This document shows, piece after piece, positions 44,953 through 52,919 of a stretch of 64,000 bases of DNA. Under the pieces are notes generated by a model that worked only from the letters and a program-made list of their open reading frames with translations, did not search any database and was not told where the DNA came from. The DNA is from CAWCQC01 sp963819905. GTDB taxonomy: Bacteria; Actinomycetota; Thermoleophilia; Gaiellales; Gaiellaceae. A program made the position numbers and the translations under genes. The stretch spans positions 62,001-126,000 of the forward strand of contig CAWFXP010000012.1 in assembly GCA_963819905.1 (NCBI GenBank), given 5' to 3'. The stretch's first letter is position 1. Every line of letters begins with the position of its first letter.

Positions 44953-45597
44953 ATGAGCGAGCCGCAGCGCACCCTCGGCGACGTCAAGGACGCGTACATC
45001 GCCGAGGCACGCCAGGCGGCCACCCGCTCGATGGCGCAGGTCGCCCAGACCGGGTTGACGCCCGACATGCTCTCGATCTCGGGAGTCGCCCTCTGCATCG
45101 CCGGGTCGGTGGCCGTGTACTTCGTCTACGAGGCGTGGTGGCTCTACCTCGTCGGTTCCGCGCTGTTCGTGGTCGGCGCCGTCATGGACATCCTCGACGG
45201 CGCGCTCGCGCGGGCCGGCGGCAAGGGCACCCCATTCGGCGCGTTCCTCGACTCGACGCTCGACCGCGTCGGCGAGGCGTTCATGCTCGGCGCAGCCGCT
45301 CTCGTCTTCGCGCGCGACGGAAAGACGTGGGCGATCGCCGTCGCGTTCGCAGCCGTCGTCGGCTCCTTGCTCGTCAGCTACACGCGGGCGAAGGCGGAGA
45401 CCATCGGCCTGAAGGGCGACGTCGGCTTCGGCAGCCGCGTCGAGCGGGTCGCGATCCTCGGCATCGGCCTTGCCCTCGGCTCGGTCGGGGCGCTCCCCTG
45501 GGCGGTGCTCGTCCTGATGATCATGGCCTGGGTCACCGTCGTGCAGCGGGTGCTCTACGTCCGCAAGCAGCTCCGAGAGCGCGCCGCCGCCCCGTAG
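44953..45597 (+). CDS. CDP-alcohol phosphatidyltransferase, probable phosphatidylinositol-phosphate synthase
   Basis: The 214-residue membrane enzyme has the full signature DILDGALARAGGKGTPFGAF followed by LDSTLDR (DGxxAR...GxxxDxxxD), with six helices. It joins CDP-diacylglycerol to an alcohol headgroup. With inositol-1-phosphate synthase 1.7 kb downstream, the headgroup is probably inositol-1-phosphate, as in actinobacterial PIP synthases. ATG at 44953 lies seven bases after TAGCCT. Confidence 0.85.
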   Translation: MSEPQRTLGDVKDAYIAEARQAATRSMAQVAQTGLTPDMLSISGVALCIAGSVAVYFVYEAWWLYLVGSALFVVGAVMDILDGALARAGGKGTPFGAFLDSTLDRVGEAFMLGAAALVFARDGKTWAIAVAFAAVVGSLLVSYTRAKAETIGLKGDVGFGSRVERVAILGIGLALGSVGALPWAVLVLMIMAWVTVVQRVLYVRKQLRERAAAP

Positions 45598-45608
45598 GGC
45601 TCGCAGCG

Positions 45609-46865
45609 ATGACGGACGCGTTCCTCGACCGGCGGCGTGCGGCTGCCGCGGCCGCGTGGAACCTCGACGGCGGCGTCGTGCTCGTCGAGGCAGGCGACGA
45701 GATCCCCGTGCCCGGGCGCGGCGACCGCACGTACCCGTTCCGGGCGCACTCCGAGTACCTCTACCTCGCGGACCGCGAGCGCCCCGGCGGCGTGCTGGCC
45801 TACGCGCCGAACGGCGGCTGGGTCGAGTTCGTCGCGCCGGTCACCACGGAGGAGCTGCTCTGGACCGGGCTCGAGGGCGATCGCGAGGGAGTGCCCGAAG
45901 GCACGAGCCCGCTGGACGAGCTCGAAACCTGGGTCGCCGGCCGGCCGGTGCGCCGGCTCGGCGCGGCCGCTGACGCCGACGTCGAGCTGCGCGACGCGCT
46001 CATCCACGTTCGCCGCCCCAAGGACGACGTCGAGCTCGAGCGCATGCGCACCGCCGCGGAGGCGACGCGCGCCGGCTTCGAAGAGCTCGCACCGCTCGTC
46101 GCCGCCGGCCGTACCGAGCGCGAGCTGCAGGTCACGCTCGAGGCGGCGTTCCTCCGAAACGGCGGTGACTTCCTCGCCTTCGAGCCGATCGTCGCCGCAG
46201 GCGACCACGCCGCAGTCCTGCACTTCTCGCCGACGGCGCGCGAGCTCCGTGACGGCGACCTCCTGCTCGTCGACGCCGGCGCCGAGTACCGCGGCTACGC
46301 GAGCGACGTCACCCGCACGTACGCCGTCGGCGGGAGGTTCACCGCCGAGCAGGCACTCGTCTACGACACGGTCAGGCACGCCGGCACGACCGCGATCGCT
46401 GCCTGCCGTCCGGGAACGGAGTGGCGCGACGTCCACCGCGCGGCGGCGCTGGTGGTCGCGGAAGGGCTCGTCGAGCTCGGCGTCCTCCGCGGCTCGGCCG
46501 AGACGCTCGTCGAGAGCGGCGCCGCGACCCTGTTCTTCCCGCACGGCGTGGGTCACCTCGTCGGTCTCGGCGTCCGGGACACCGGCCCGGCCTCCGACGA
46601 GGCGCGCGAGCCCGTGCCCGGGCTGCCGCGCCTGCGCGTCGACATCCCGCTGCAGCCACGCCAGGCGTGGACGATCGAGCCCGGGATCTACGTCGTCCCC
46701 GCGCTGCTCGCCCGGGCACGCGGCCACGAGGGCGTCGACTGGGATCGCGTCGACGAGCTGCACGGCTTCGGCGGCGTGCGCCTCGAGCAGAACGTGCTGA
46801 TCACCGACGACGGCCCGGAGATCCTCACGGCCGCGATCCCGTGCCCCAGCGCCTCGGCCGGATAG
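45609..46865 (+). CDS. Xaa-Pro aminopeptidase (M24 family)
   Basis: The 418-residue protein has the N-terminal AMP_N domain (YPFRAHSEYLYLADRERPGG) and the pita-bread metallopeptidase domain with metal ligands in LLVDAGAEYRGYASDVTRTY, FPHGVGHLVGL, IEPGIYVVP and VRLEQNVLI. It removes N-terminal residues before proline. ATG at 45609 is 11 bases after the phosphotransferase stop, so it is in the same operon. Its relation to the lipid genes is unclear. Confidence 0.93.
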   Translation: MTDAFLDRRRAAAAAAWNLDGGVVLVEAGDEIPVPGRGDRTYPFRAHSEYLYLADRERPGGVLAYAPNGGWVEFVAPVTTEELLWTGLEGDREGVPEGTSPLDELETWVAGRPVRRLGAAADADVELRDALIHVRRPKDDVELERMRTAAEATRAGFEELAPLVAAGRTERELQVTLEAAFLRNGGDFLAFEPIVAAGDHAAVLHFSPTARELRDGDLLLVDAGAEYRGYASDVTRTYAVGGRFTAEQALVYDTVRHAGTTAIAACRPGTEWRDVHRAAALVVAEGLVELGVLRGSAETLVESGAATLFFPHGVGHLVGLGVRDTGPASDEAREPVPGLPRLRVDIPLQPRQAWTIEPGIYVVPALLARARGHEGVDWDRVDELHGFGGVRLEQNVLITDDGPEILTAAIPCPSASAG

Positions 46866-46909
46866 CACTCGTTCCACAGGCGTGGCAGGAGTGCTATAGT
46901 GCTAGCACT
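46863..46909 (+). promoter_or_regulatory. Promoter with four AGTGCTA heptamers before the ribbon-helix-helix/ino1 gene
   Basis: The sequence AGTGCTATAGTGCTAGCACT at 46890-46909 contains AGTGCTA at 46890-46896 and 46898-46904, and the inverse TAGCACT at 46903-46909. A further TAGCACT lies at 46863-46869. The -10 box TATAGT (46895-46900) is inside the array and GTG follows at 46910. Ribbon-helix-helix repressors bind such short direct and inverted heptamers, so autoregulation is likely; that is inference. Confidence 0.6.
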
Positions 46910-47273
46910 GTGCCTCGCCAGGCCACCAAGAGCGTGCTCGTGCGGATGCCCGCCGAGCTCGAAGCGCCGTCTCGCCCACGAGGTCGAGCGGCGCGACAGC
47001 GCGCTCAACGACGTGGCCGTATCGGCGCTCGCGACCCGCTTCGGCGTGCCGTTCGAGCCCACCGGGCGGCGAGGCTCGGCTCCCGGGGAGAGCCCGGTCG
47101 TCGTTCTCCGGATGCCTCCGGAGCTGAAACGGCGGCTCCAGGGCGAGGCCTTCGAGCGCGGCTCGAACACGAACCGTGTCATCGTTCAGGCGCTCGCGGA
47201 GGACCTGGACGTCCGTCTGGAGCCGGCGTTCATCGATCGAGTCCCGTTCGGCGGGGGAAAGAGAGCTACGAGG
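46910..47273 (+). CDS. Tandem ribbon-helix-helix DNA-binding module, one frameshift, open into ino1
   Basis: GTG at 46910 starts a module with two similar copies of a ribbon-helix-helix: VLVRMPAELKRRLAHEVERR...ALATRFGVPFEP, then VVLRMPPELKRRLQGEAFERG...ALAEDLDVRLEP. The first copy is interrupted by one extra base near 46972. The frame then continues without any stop through a 35-residue Ser/Asn/Gly-rich linker into inositol-1-phosphate synthase, so it may be a fused N-terminal domain. It probably binds the heptamer array just upstream. Confidence 0.65.
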
Positions 47274-48434
47274 ATGGCAAGCACGACCACCAACAGCAAC
47301 GGCAGCGGCAACGGCAGGGCGCGCTCGGAGGACAAGGTCCGTGTCGCGATCATCGGCGTCGGTAACTGCGCCAACTCGCTCCTCCAGGGCGTCCAGTACT
47401 ACCGGGACGCCGATCCGGACCAGTTCGTGCCGGGGCTCATGCACGTCGATCTGGGCGGCTACCACGTCCGCGACATCGAGTTCACCGCAGCCTTCGACGT
47501 CGTCAAGGGCAAGGTCGGCGCCGACCTCGCCGAGGCGATCTGGGCGAAGCCGAACGACACGATCAAGTTCGCCGACGTCAAGGAGACCGGCGTCAAGGTG
47601 TCGCGCGGGATGACGCACGACGGCCTCGGGAAGTACCTGTCCCAGGTCGTGGAGAAGGCGCCCGGGCCGACCGTCGACATCGTCGAGATCCTCAAGGAGA
47701 CCGGCACGGACGTCGTCGTCAACTACCTGCCCGTCGGCTCGGAGCAGGCTGCGAAGTGGTACACGGAGCAGATCCTGACGGCGGGTGTCGCGATGGTGAA
47801 CTGCATGCCCGTCTTCATCGCCCGCGAGCCGTACTGGCAGGGGCGCTTCGAGAAGAGCGGCGTCCCGATCATCGGCGACGACATCAAGTCGCAGGTCGGC
47901 GCGACGATCACCCACCGGGTCCTGACGAGCCTCTTCCGCGAGCGGGGCGTGCACCTCGACAAGACGATGCAGCTGAACGTCGGCGGCAACTCCGACTTCC
48001 TGAACATGCTCGAGCGCGACCGCCTCGAGTCGAAGAAGATCTCGAAGACGAACGCCGTCACGTCGATGCTCGACTACGACCTCGGCGCGCAGAACGTCCA
48101 CGTCGGCCCGTCCGACTACGTACCCTGGCTGACCGACCGCAAGTGGGCCTACATCCGGCTCGAAGGCACGTCCTTCGGCGACGTGCCACTCAACGTCGAG
48201 CTGAAGCTCGAGGTCTGGGACTCGCCGAACTCGGCCGGCATCGTGATCGACGCGGTGCGCCTTGCGAAGCTCGCCCTGAACAACGGCGTCGCCGGAGCGC
48301 TCGAGGGGCCGAGCTCCTACCTGATGAAGTCGCCGCCGAAGCAGATCGTCGACGACGAGGCCTACGAGGCGACCGAGGCGTTCATCAAGCAGTACGCCCG
48401 CAAGGCGACCAAGGTCGCCACGTCGACCGCGTAA
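47274..48434 (+). CDS. ino1: Inositol-1-phosphate synthase
   Basis: The 386-residue core begins VRVAIIGVGNCANSLLQGVQ (NAD-binding), then VVNYLPVGSEQAAKWY, NCMPVFIAREPYW, VPIIGDDIKSQVGATITHRVL with catalytic lysines, LNVGGNSDFLNM and VGPSDYVPWLTDRKWAYI. It converts glucose-6-phosphate to inositol-1-phosphate. ATG at 47274 has purine-rich upstream sequence, but the upstream ribbon-helix-helix frame is continuous with it, so the true protein may be about 507 residues. It feeds the phosphatidylinositol pathway encoded just upstream. Confidence 0.95.
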   Translation: MASTTTNSNGSGNGRARSEDKVRVAIIGVGNCANSLLQGVQYYRDADPDQFVPGLMHVDLGGYHVRDIEFTAAFDVVKGKVGADLAEAIWAKPNDTIKFADVKETGVKVSRGMTHDGLGKYLSQVVEKAPGPTVDIVEILKETGTDVVVNYLPVGSEQAAKWYTEQILTAGVAMVNCMPVFIAREPYWQGRFEKSGVPIIGDDIKSQVGATITHRVLTSLFRERGVHLDKTMQLNVGGNSDFLNMLERDRLESKKISKTNAVTSMLDYDLGAQNVHVGPSDYVPWLTDRKWAYIRLEGTSFGDVPLNVELKLEVWDSPNSAGIVIDAVRLAKLALNNGVAGALEGPSSYLMKSPPKQIVDDEAYEATEAFIKQYARKATKVATSTA

Positions 48435-48499
48435 CCCCGACTCCGGATCTCCTCTCTCGAGGACGGCTGACGGCTTTCCGGTTGCCCGCCGGCGGCCCG

Positions 48500-48505
48500 T
48501 AGAAT
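48500..48505 (+). promoter_or_regulatory. -10 box of the PimA-like glycosyltransferase gene
   Basis: TAGAAT lies seven bases before ATG 48513 with no Shine-Dalgarno, indicating a leaderless transcript separate from ino1. Confidence 0.45.
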
Positions 48506-48512
48506 CGAGCCG

Positions 48513-49533
48513 ATGGGGCTTCGCATCTGCCTGGTCACGCCCTTCTCGTGGTCGCAGCCTCATGACGTCAACGAGCACGTCGGGGCCGCCGCCCGGGCGC
48601 TTCGCGCCCTCGGCCACCACGTCGTCGTCCTCGCCCCGTCGAACAGCGCCCGAGAGCTCGGCGCCGGCCGGCGGGCGCTCCGCCGACTGGCTCGCGACGA
48701 GGAGCCACTCGACGGGCTCGTCGCGCTCGGCCCGGCCGTGCCCGTCTCGCGGGCGAGCCGGGTCGGCGTACCGGTCGGCGTCCGCGCGAACCTCGAGCTC
48801 GCGCTCTCACGCGGAGGCTTCGACGTCGTCCACGCACACGAGCCGGGCCTCCCGAGCCTCTCCTACCTCGCGCTCCGAGACGCGCCCGGGCTCGCCGTTG
48901 CGACGTTCCACTCCCCCGAGCGTCTCGGGTATCCACCCTCGAAGGCCAGGCGGGCGACCCTGCTCGGCCGGATCGACGCGCTCACGGCTGTCGGCGAGCA
49001 GACGCTCGCGGCGGCGAAGGCCCGCTTCCCGGGCGCGTACCGCCTCCTTCCGATCGGGGTCGACACCGACCTCTTCCGCCCCGGCCCCGAGCGCCACAAG
49101 TTCGTCGTCGAGTGGGACCCGGACGACCGGGCGGGCGCGAGGGCCGCGATCCGGGCGCTCCACGCGATTCCCAGGGTCACGGTTACGGTACTCCGACCTC
49201 GCCCCCTGCTCGGGAGGCCGTACGCGCCGAGAAGGCTCCGAGACCGTGTCTCGGTCGAGACGGCGATCGACGGCTCGCGGCGCGCAGCGCTCCTGCGCGG
49301 CGCGCTCGGATTCGTGCCGGCGGTCGGTGGCTCGACGCTGCTTCGTGCCGAGGCGCTCGCGAGCGGCGTCCCCGTGGCCGACCCGCCCGCGAGGCGCGAG
49401 CAGCCGGAGCTCGTCGGCGCGGCCATGGCCCGCCTGGCCGAGGACGCGGGCCACCGTCGGGCAGAGGCGGCGTCGGCGCGCACGGCCGGCGAGGAGCAGA
49501 GCCTCACGCGCCTCGGCACGGGTCTCGATGCGC
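48513..49533 (+). CDS. PimA-like glycosyltransferase (GT4), frameshift before a PHP domain
   Basis: About 338 residues in this frame with the GT4 layout: LVTPFSWSQPHDVNEHVGAAARAL resembling PimA-type mannosyltransferases, VVHAHEPGLPSLS, VATFHSPERLG, LPIGVDTDLFRPG and a C-terminal domain (GGSTLLRAEALASGVPV). The donor is probably a nucleotide-hexose such as GDP-mannose and the acceptor a phosphatidylinositol lipid, by neighbourhood. The frame does not stop; skipping one base near 49533 gives LDALYRSLLGRRR and continues into the PHP domain, so the two are probably one 588-residue protein. Confidence 0.8.
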
Positions 49534-50277
49534 CTGTACCGATCGCTCCTCGGGCGGCGGCGCGCCCGCGCCGCGGCGGCCGATCCGCTCGCCGATCGTT
49601 CCTGGATCCTCGCGGACCTCCACATGCACACGGACCACTCGCACGACTGCTCGATCGACGTCCACGACCTCCTCGAGCACGCGGAGGCGATCGGCCTCGG
49701 CGCGATCGCGGTGACCGACCACAACGTGTTCTCGGGTGCCGAGGAGGCGGCAGAGCTGGCACGAGGGCGCCCGCTCACCGTCATCGCGGGCGAGGAGGTG
49801 AAGACCGACGGCCAGGGCGAGGTCATCGGGCTCTTCCTGCGGGAGGGGATCCCGCGCGGCATGTCGATGGGCGACACGATCGCCGCGATCCGCGACCAGG
49901 GCGGGCTCGTGTATCTCCCCCATCCCTTCGATCGCCTCCACTCGGTGCCCGACGCCGCCACGCTCCACCGCCACCTCGCGGAGATCGACGTCTTCGAGAC
50001 CTACAACGCCCGCCTCCTCTTCGAGGGCTTCAACGACGAGGCATTGCGCTTCGCGCGCAAGTACAACCTGCTCATGGGTGCAGGCTCGGACGCGCACGTG
50101 CTCCAGGGGGTCGGTACCGGAGCGCTGCGCATGCGCGCGTTCAAGACGCCCGAGGAGTTCCTCCTGAGCCTCCGCTCGGCGGAGATCGTCCGCAGGCCGA
50201 AATCGCTCCTCTACCTGCAGAGCCTGAAATGGGTCGCACAGGCGCGCGAGCGCCGGGCCAAGGCCGCGGCTCGGTAG
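49528..50277 (+). CDS. PHP-domain phosphoesterase, probably fused to the glycosyltransferase
   Basis: The 249-residue region has the PHP metal-binding blocks LADLHMHTDHSHDCSIDVHD, AVTDHNVFSG, VIAGEEVKTDGQGEVIGLF, YLPHPFDRLH and GAGSDAHVL. PHP domains hydrolyse phosphomonoesters or phosphodiesters. An ATG at 49528 is available if it is a separate gene, but the preceding glycosyltransferase reads into it after a one-base correction. The fusion of the two activities is unusual. Confidence 0.8.
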   Translation: MRLYRSLLGRRRARAAAADPLADRSWILADLHMHTDHSHDCSIDVHDLLEHAEAIGLGAIAVTDHNVFSGAEEAAELARGRPLTVIAGEEVKTDGQGEVIGLFLREGIPRGMSMGDTIAAIRDQGGLVYLPHPFDRLHSVPDAATLHRHLAEIDVFETYNARLLFEGFNDEALRFARKYNLLMGAGSDAHVLQGVGTGALRMRAFKTPEEFLLSLRSAEIVRRPKSLLYLQSLKWVAQARERRAKAAAR

Positions 50278-50309
50278 GAAGAGGACCCGGCTCGCAGAAC
50301 TCCGCTTGG

Positions 50310-50894
50310 ATGCCCGTGGCCACCAGCGACCTCTCCGACCGGTACCTGAAGAAAGCGATTGCCGAGATCAACGAGCTCGGCGCGGAGCTCGCCCGGGCGG
50401 CCGGCCCGGATCGTGCGCCGGTCATCGGCTCGGGGCATCCGCTGGCGGACGTCTTCCTGCTCAAGTACGGCCCCCAGGCCTCCGAGCTCCACGAGGGCGT
50501 CGCCTTCTTCGGTCGCGCCGGACAGGCGGTGCTCAAGTCGCTCCAGCGCCTCGCGGTCGACCCGACCGCGATCTACGGCACGAACTGCATCAAGTACCTG
50601 GAGGAGCCCGAGAACGAGGCGAGGGCGTTCGTCACCCGCGAGCTACACGTCGTCCAGCCGAAGCTGGTCGTCGTCATGGGCGAGGACGCGCGTGTGTTCC
50701 TCAACGAGTGCCGGTTCCCGCTGGCCGCGCCGGTCGAGGATCGTCCGGGCGAGCTGCAGGCGTTCACGCCGACCATCGAAGCGCTCGTCACGCCCGACAT
50801 CGACGCGTCGCTCGACGACCAGCCGTCGAAGCGCGCGTTCTGGGAGGCGTTCAAGGCGCTCGGGCCCTGGTGGTCAGAGCTTCCGCCCTACTAG
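50310..50894 (+). CDS. Uracil-DNA-glycosylase superfamily protein
   Basis: The 194-residue protein has GSGHPLADVFLLKYGPQASE, EGVAFFGRAGQAVLKSLQ, IYGTNCIKYLEEPENEAR, and PKLVVVMGEDARVFLNE, the order of motifs in family 4/5-like uracil-DNA glycosylases. The four cysteines that hold the iron-sulfur cluster in classic family 4 enzymes are not seen, so it may be a divergent member. ATG at 50310 is 32 bases after the PHP stop; its end overlaps the next gene by 25 bases. Confidence 0.75.
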   Translation: MPVATSDLSDRYLKKAIAEINELGAELARAAGPDRAPVIGSGHPLADVFLLKYGPQASELHEGVAFFGRAGQAVLKSLQRLAVDPTAIYGTNCIKYLEEPENEARAFVTRELHVVQPKLVVVMGEDARVFLNECRFPLAAPVEDRPGELQAFTPTIEALVTPDIDASLDDQPSKRAFWEAFKALGPWWSELPPY

Positions 50895-51568
50895 CGCTCC
50901 TCGCGGACCTCGTCGCGTACCACGTGTTCGCGGAGCGCCTGCCCGAGCTGTCGCTCTGGTGGGACGTCGCGCTCGTCGGTGGAATCCTGATCCCCGCAAC
51001 CTTCGCGCTCGTCTGGCTCTGCCTGCCCTTCCGGGCGTCTCGCTACCTCCTCCCGGCGGCCGTCGCGGCCGGCGGGCTGGCGGCCCTGCTCGACTGGCAG
51101 GGCGCCGACATCGCGGCCGATTTCGCGAAGCTCGCTGCGATCACCGCGCTCGGGTGGTTCTTCCTGCGCTTCTTCGAGGAGGTGAGCTGGATCCTTCTCG
51201 TGGCCCTCATCATCATCCCCGTCGACATCTGGTCGGTTGCCCGCGGCCCGACGAAGGCGATCATCGAGGACCGTCCCGACCTGTTCGACCACTTCAGCGT
51301 GACGTTTCCCGTAGCCGGCGAAAGCGCCACAGCCCAGCTCGGGCTGCCGGACGTTCTTTTCTTCGCCCTCTTCCTGGGCGCGGCCGACCGCTTCGGCCTG
51401 CGCGTCCCGGCGACGTGGATCCTGTGCACCGCCTCATTCGGCCTGACGCTCGCGATCGCCGTCGCCACCGATCGCGGCGGCATCCCGGCGCTGCCGCTCC
51501 TGTCGGTGGCGTTCATCCTCGCGAACGCCGATCTCCTGTGGCGGCAGATCAGGCGCCAGTTCGCCTGA
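50870..51568 (+). CDS. Multi-pass membrane protein (232 aa)
   Basis: About seven membrane helices, including VALVGGILIPATFALVWLCL, VSWILLVALIIIPVDIWSVA and LPLLSVAFILANADLLW. A loop has RGPTKAIIEDRPDLFDHFSV. No family is recognised. GTG at 50870 lies inside the end of the glycosylase gene, so the two are translationally coupled. Its end overlaps the convergent methyltransferase gene by 20 bases. Confidence 0.65.
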   Translation: MVRASALLALLADLVAYHVFAERLPELSLWWDVALVGGILIPATFALVWLCLPFRASRYLLPAAVAAGGLAALLDWQGADIAADFAKLAAITALGWFFLRFFEEVSWILLVALIIIPVDIWSVARGPTKAIIEDRPDLFDHFSVTFPVAGESATAQLGLPDVLFFALFLGAADRFGLRVPATWILCTASFGLTLAIAVATDRGGIPALPLLSVAFILANADLLWRQIRRQFA

Positions 51569-52919
51569 AGAGCGCGACCGTCTCCACGTGGGGCGTGTGC
51601 GGGAACATGTCGACCGGCCGGGCTCGCTCCAGCCGGTAGCCGTGCTCGCGGGTGAGCTCGGCCGCGTTGCCCGCGAGCGTCGTCGGGTTGCACGACACGT
51701 AGACGATCTTCTCGGCGCCTAGCCGGGCAACACGGCGCAGCGCCTTGCCTGACAGCCCCGCGCGCGGGGGGTCGACGACGACGACGTCGGGGGCTCCGGC
51801 GCGCTCGCGCAGCTCCTCGAGATCTGCCCCGACCTCGCCTGCGAAGAACGCGGCGTTCACGAGGCCGTTCAGGGTCGCGTTCTCGACCGCGCAGGCGATC
51901 GACTCCTCGGACACCTCGATCCCCCAGACGGTCAGCGCCTCGCGCGCCATCGTGAGGCCAATCGTGCCGATGCCGCAATAGAGGTCGTACACCGTCTCCT
52001 CACCGGTCAGGCCCGCGTACTCGAGCGCGAGCTCGTAGAGCCGCTCGCACATGGCCGTGTTCGTCTGCAGGAACGCGTTCGGGCGCACCCGGTAGCGCAG
52101 GCCGAGCAGCTCCTCCTCGATCGCCTCCTCGCCCCAGAGGATCTTCGTCGGCAGGTTCGTGACCTCGGCCGGCCGGTCGTTCACCGCCCAGTGGATCGCG
52201 CGCACCTCGGGAAAGCGGCGGAGCGACGCAACGAGCCCTTCCCCGCCTCGCAGCTCACCGGGTGCGGTGACGAGCACGACGAGCGCCTGGCCGGTGTTCC
52301 TCCCCTCCCGGAACACGAGGTGGCGCAGGTAGCCCTGCTCGGTCACCTGGCTGTAGGCGGGCAGGCCCTCGGCCCGCGCCCAGTCGCGAACGGCGTCCTT
52401 GACGGCGTTGCCGAGGTCGGTGGTCAGCCAGCAGCGCGTGATGTCGAGCACCTCGTCCCAACGTCCCGCCCGGTGGAAGCCCAGTGCGGGGCCGTCCGGG
52501 ATTTCCGTGAACGAGAACTCGAGCTTGTTGCGGTAGTGATACGCCGACTCGGCCGCGACGATCGGCTCGAGCTCGAAGCCGCCGAGGCCACCGAGACGCT
52601 CGAGCGCGTCCCGAACCTGCAGCTCCTTCGCCTGCGCTTGCGCTTCGTAGGCGAGATCCTGGAAGCGGCAGCCGCCGCACGTCCCGAAGTGCCGGCACGG
52701 CGCCTCGACGCGGTCGGCGCCGGGCTCCAGAACGTCGAGCGCGATCGCCTCGGCGTGGCTTCGCTTCACTTTCGTGACACGTGCCCTGACGGTGTCGCCG
52801 GGCAGGCCGCGGCGGACGAACACGACGAAGCCGTCTCGGCGCGCAACGCCGTTGCCGCCGTAGGCCAGCGAGTCGACGTGGAGCTCGAGCTCCTCGCCCT
52901 TCGTCACGGGAACGGTCAC
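51549..52919 (-). CDS. 23S rRNA/tRNA m5U methyltransferase, RlmD/TrmA family
   Basis: The 456-residue protein has an N-terminal TRAM domain (LHVDSLAYGGNGVARRDG), the iron-sulfur cysteines CRHFGTCGGC plus ITRCW, the SAM-binding VYDLYCGIGTIGL, VVVDPPRAGLSGKAL and the catalytic VSCNPTTLAGN. It methylates a uridine at C5 in RNA; rRNA is the likely target of cluster-containing members. GTG at 52919 overlaps the upstream stop (GTGA) and has TAGCCT seven bases upstream. Confidence 0.93.
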   Translation of the reverse strand: MTVPVTKGEELELHVDSLAYGGNGVARRDGFVVFVRRGLPGDTVRARVTKVKRSHAEAIALDVLEPGADRVEAPCRHFGTCGGCRFQDLAYEAQAQAKELQVRDALERLGGLGGFELEPIVAAESAYHYRNKLEFSFTEIPDGPALGFHRAGRWDEVLDITRCWLTTDLGNAVKDAVRDWARAEGLPAYSQVTEQGYLRHLVFREGRNTGQALVVLVTAPGELRGGEGLVASLRRFPEVRAIHWAVNDRPAEVTNLPTKILWGEEAIEEELLGLRYRVRPNAFLQTNTAMCERLYELALEYAGLTGEETVYDLYCGIGTIGLTMAREALTVWGIEVSEESIACAVENATLNGLVNAAFFAGEVGADLEELRERAGAPDVVVVDPPRAGLSGKALRRVARLGAEKIVYVSCNPTTLAGNAAELTREHGYRLERARPVDMFPHTPHVETVALFRRTGA

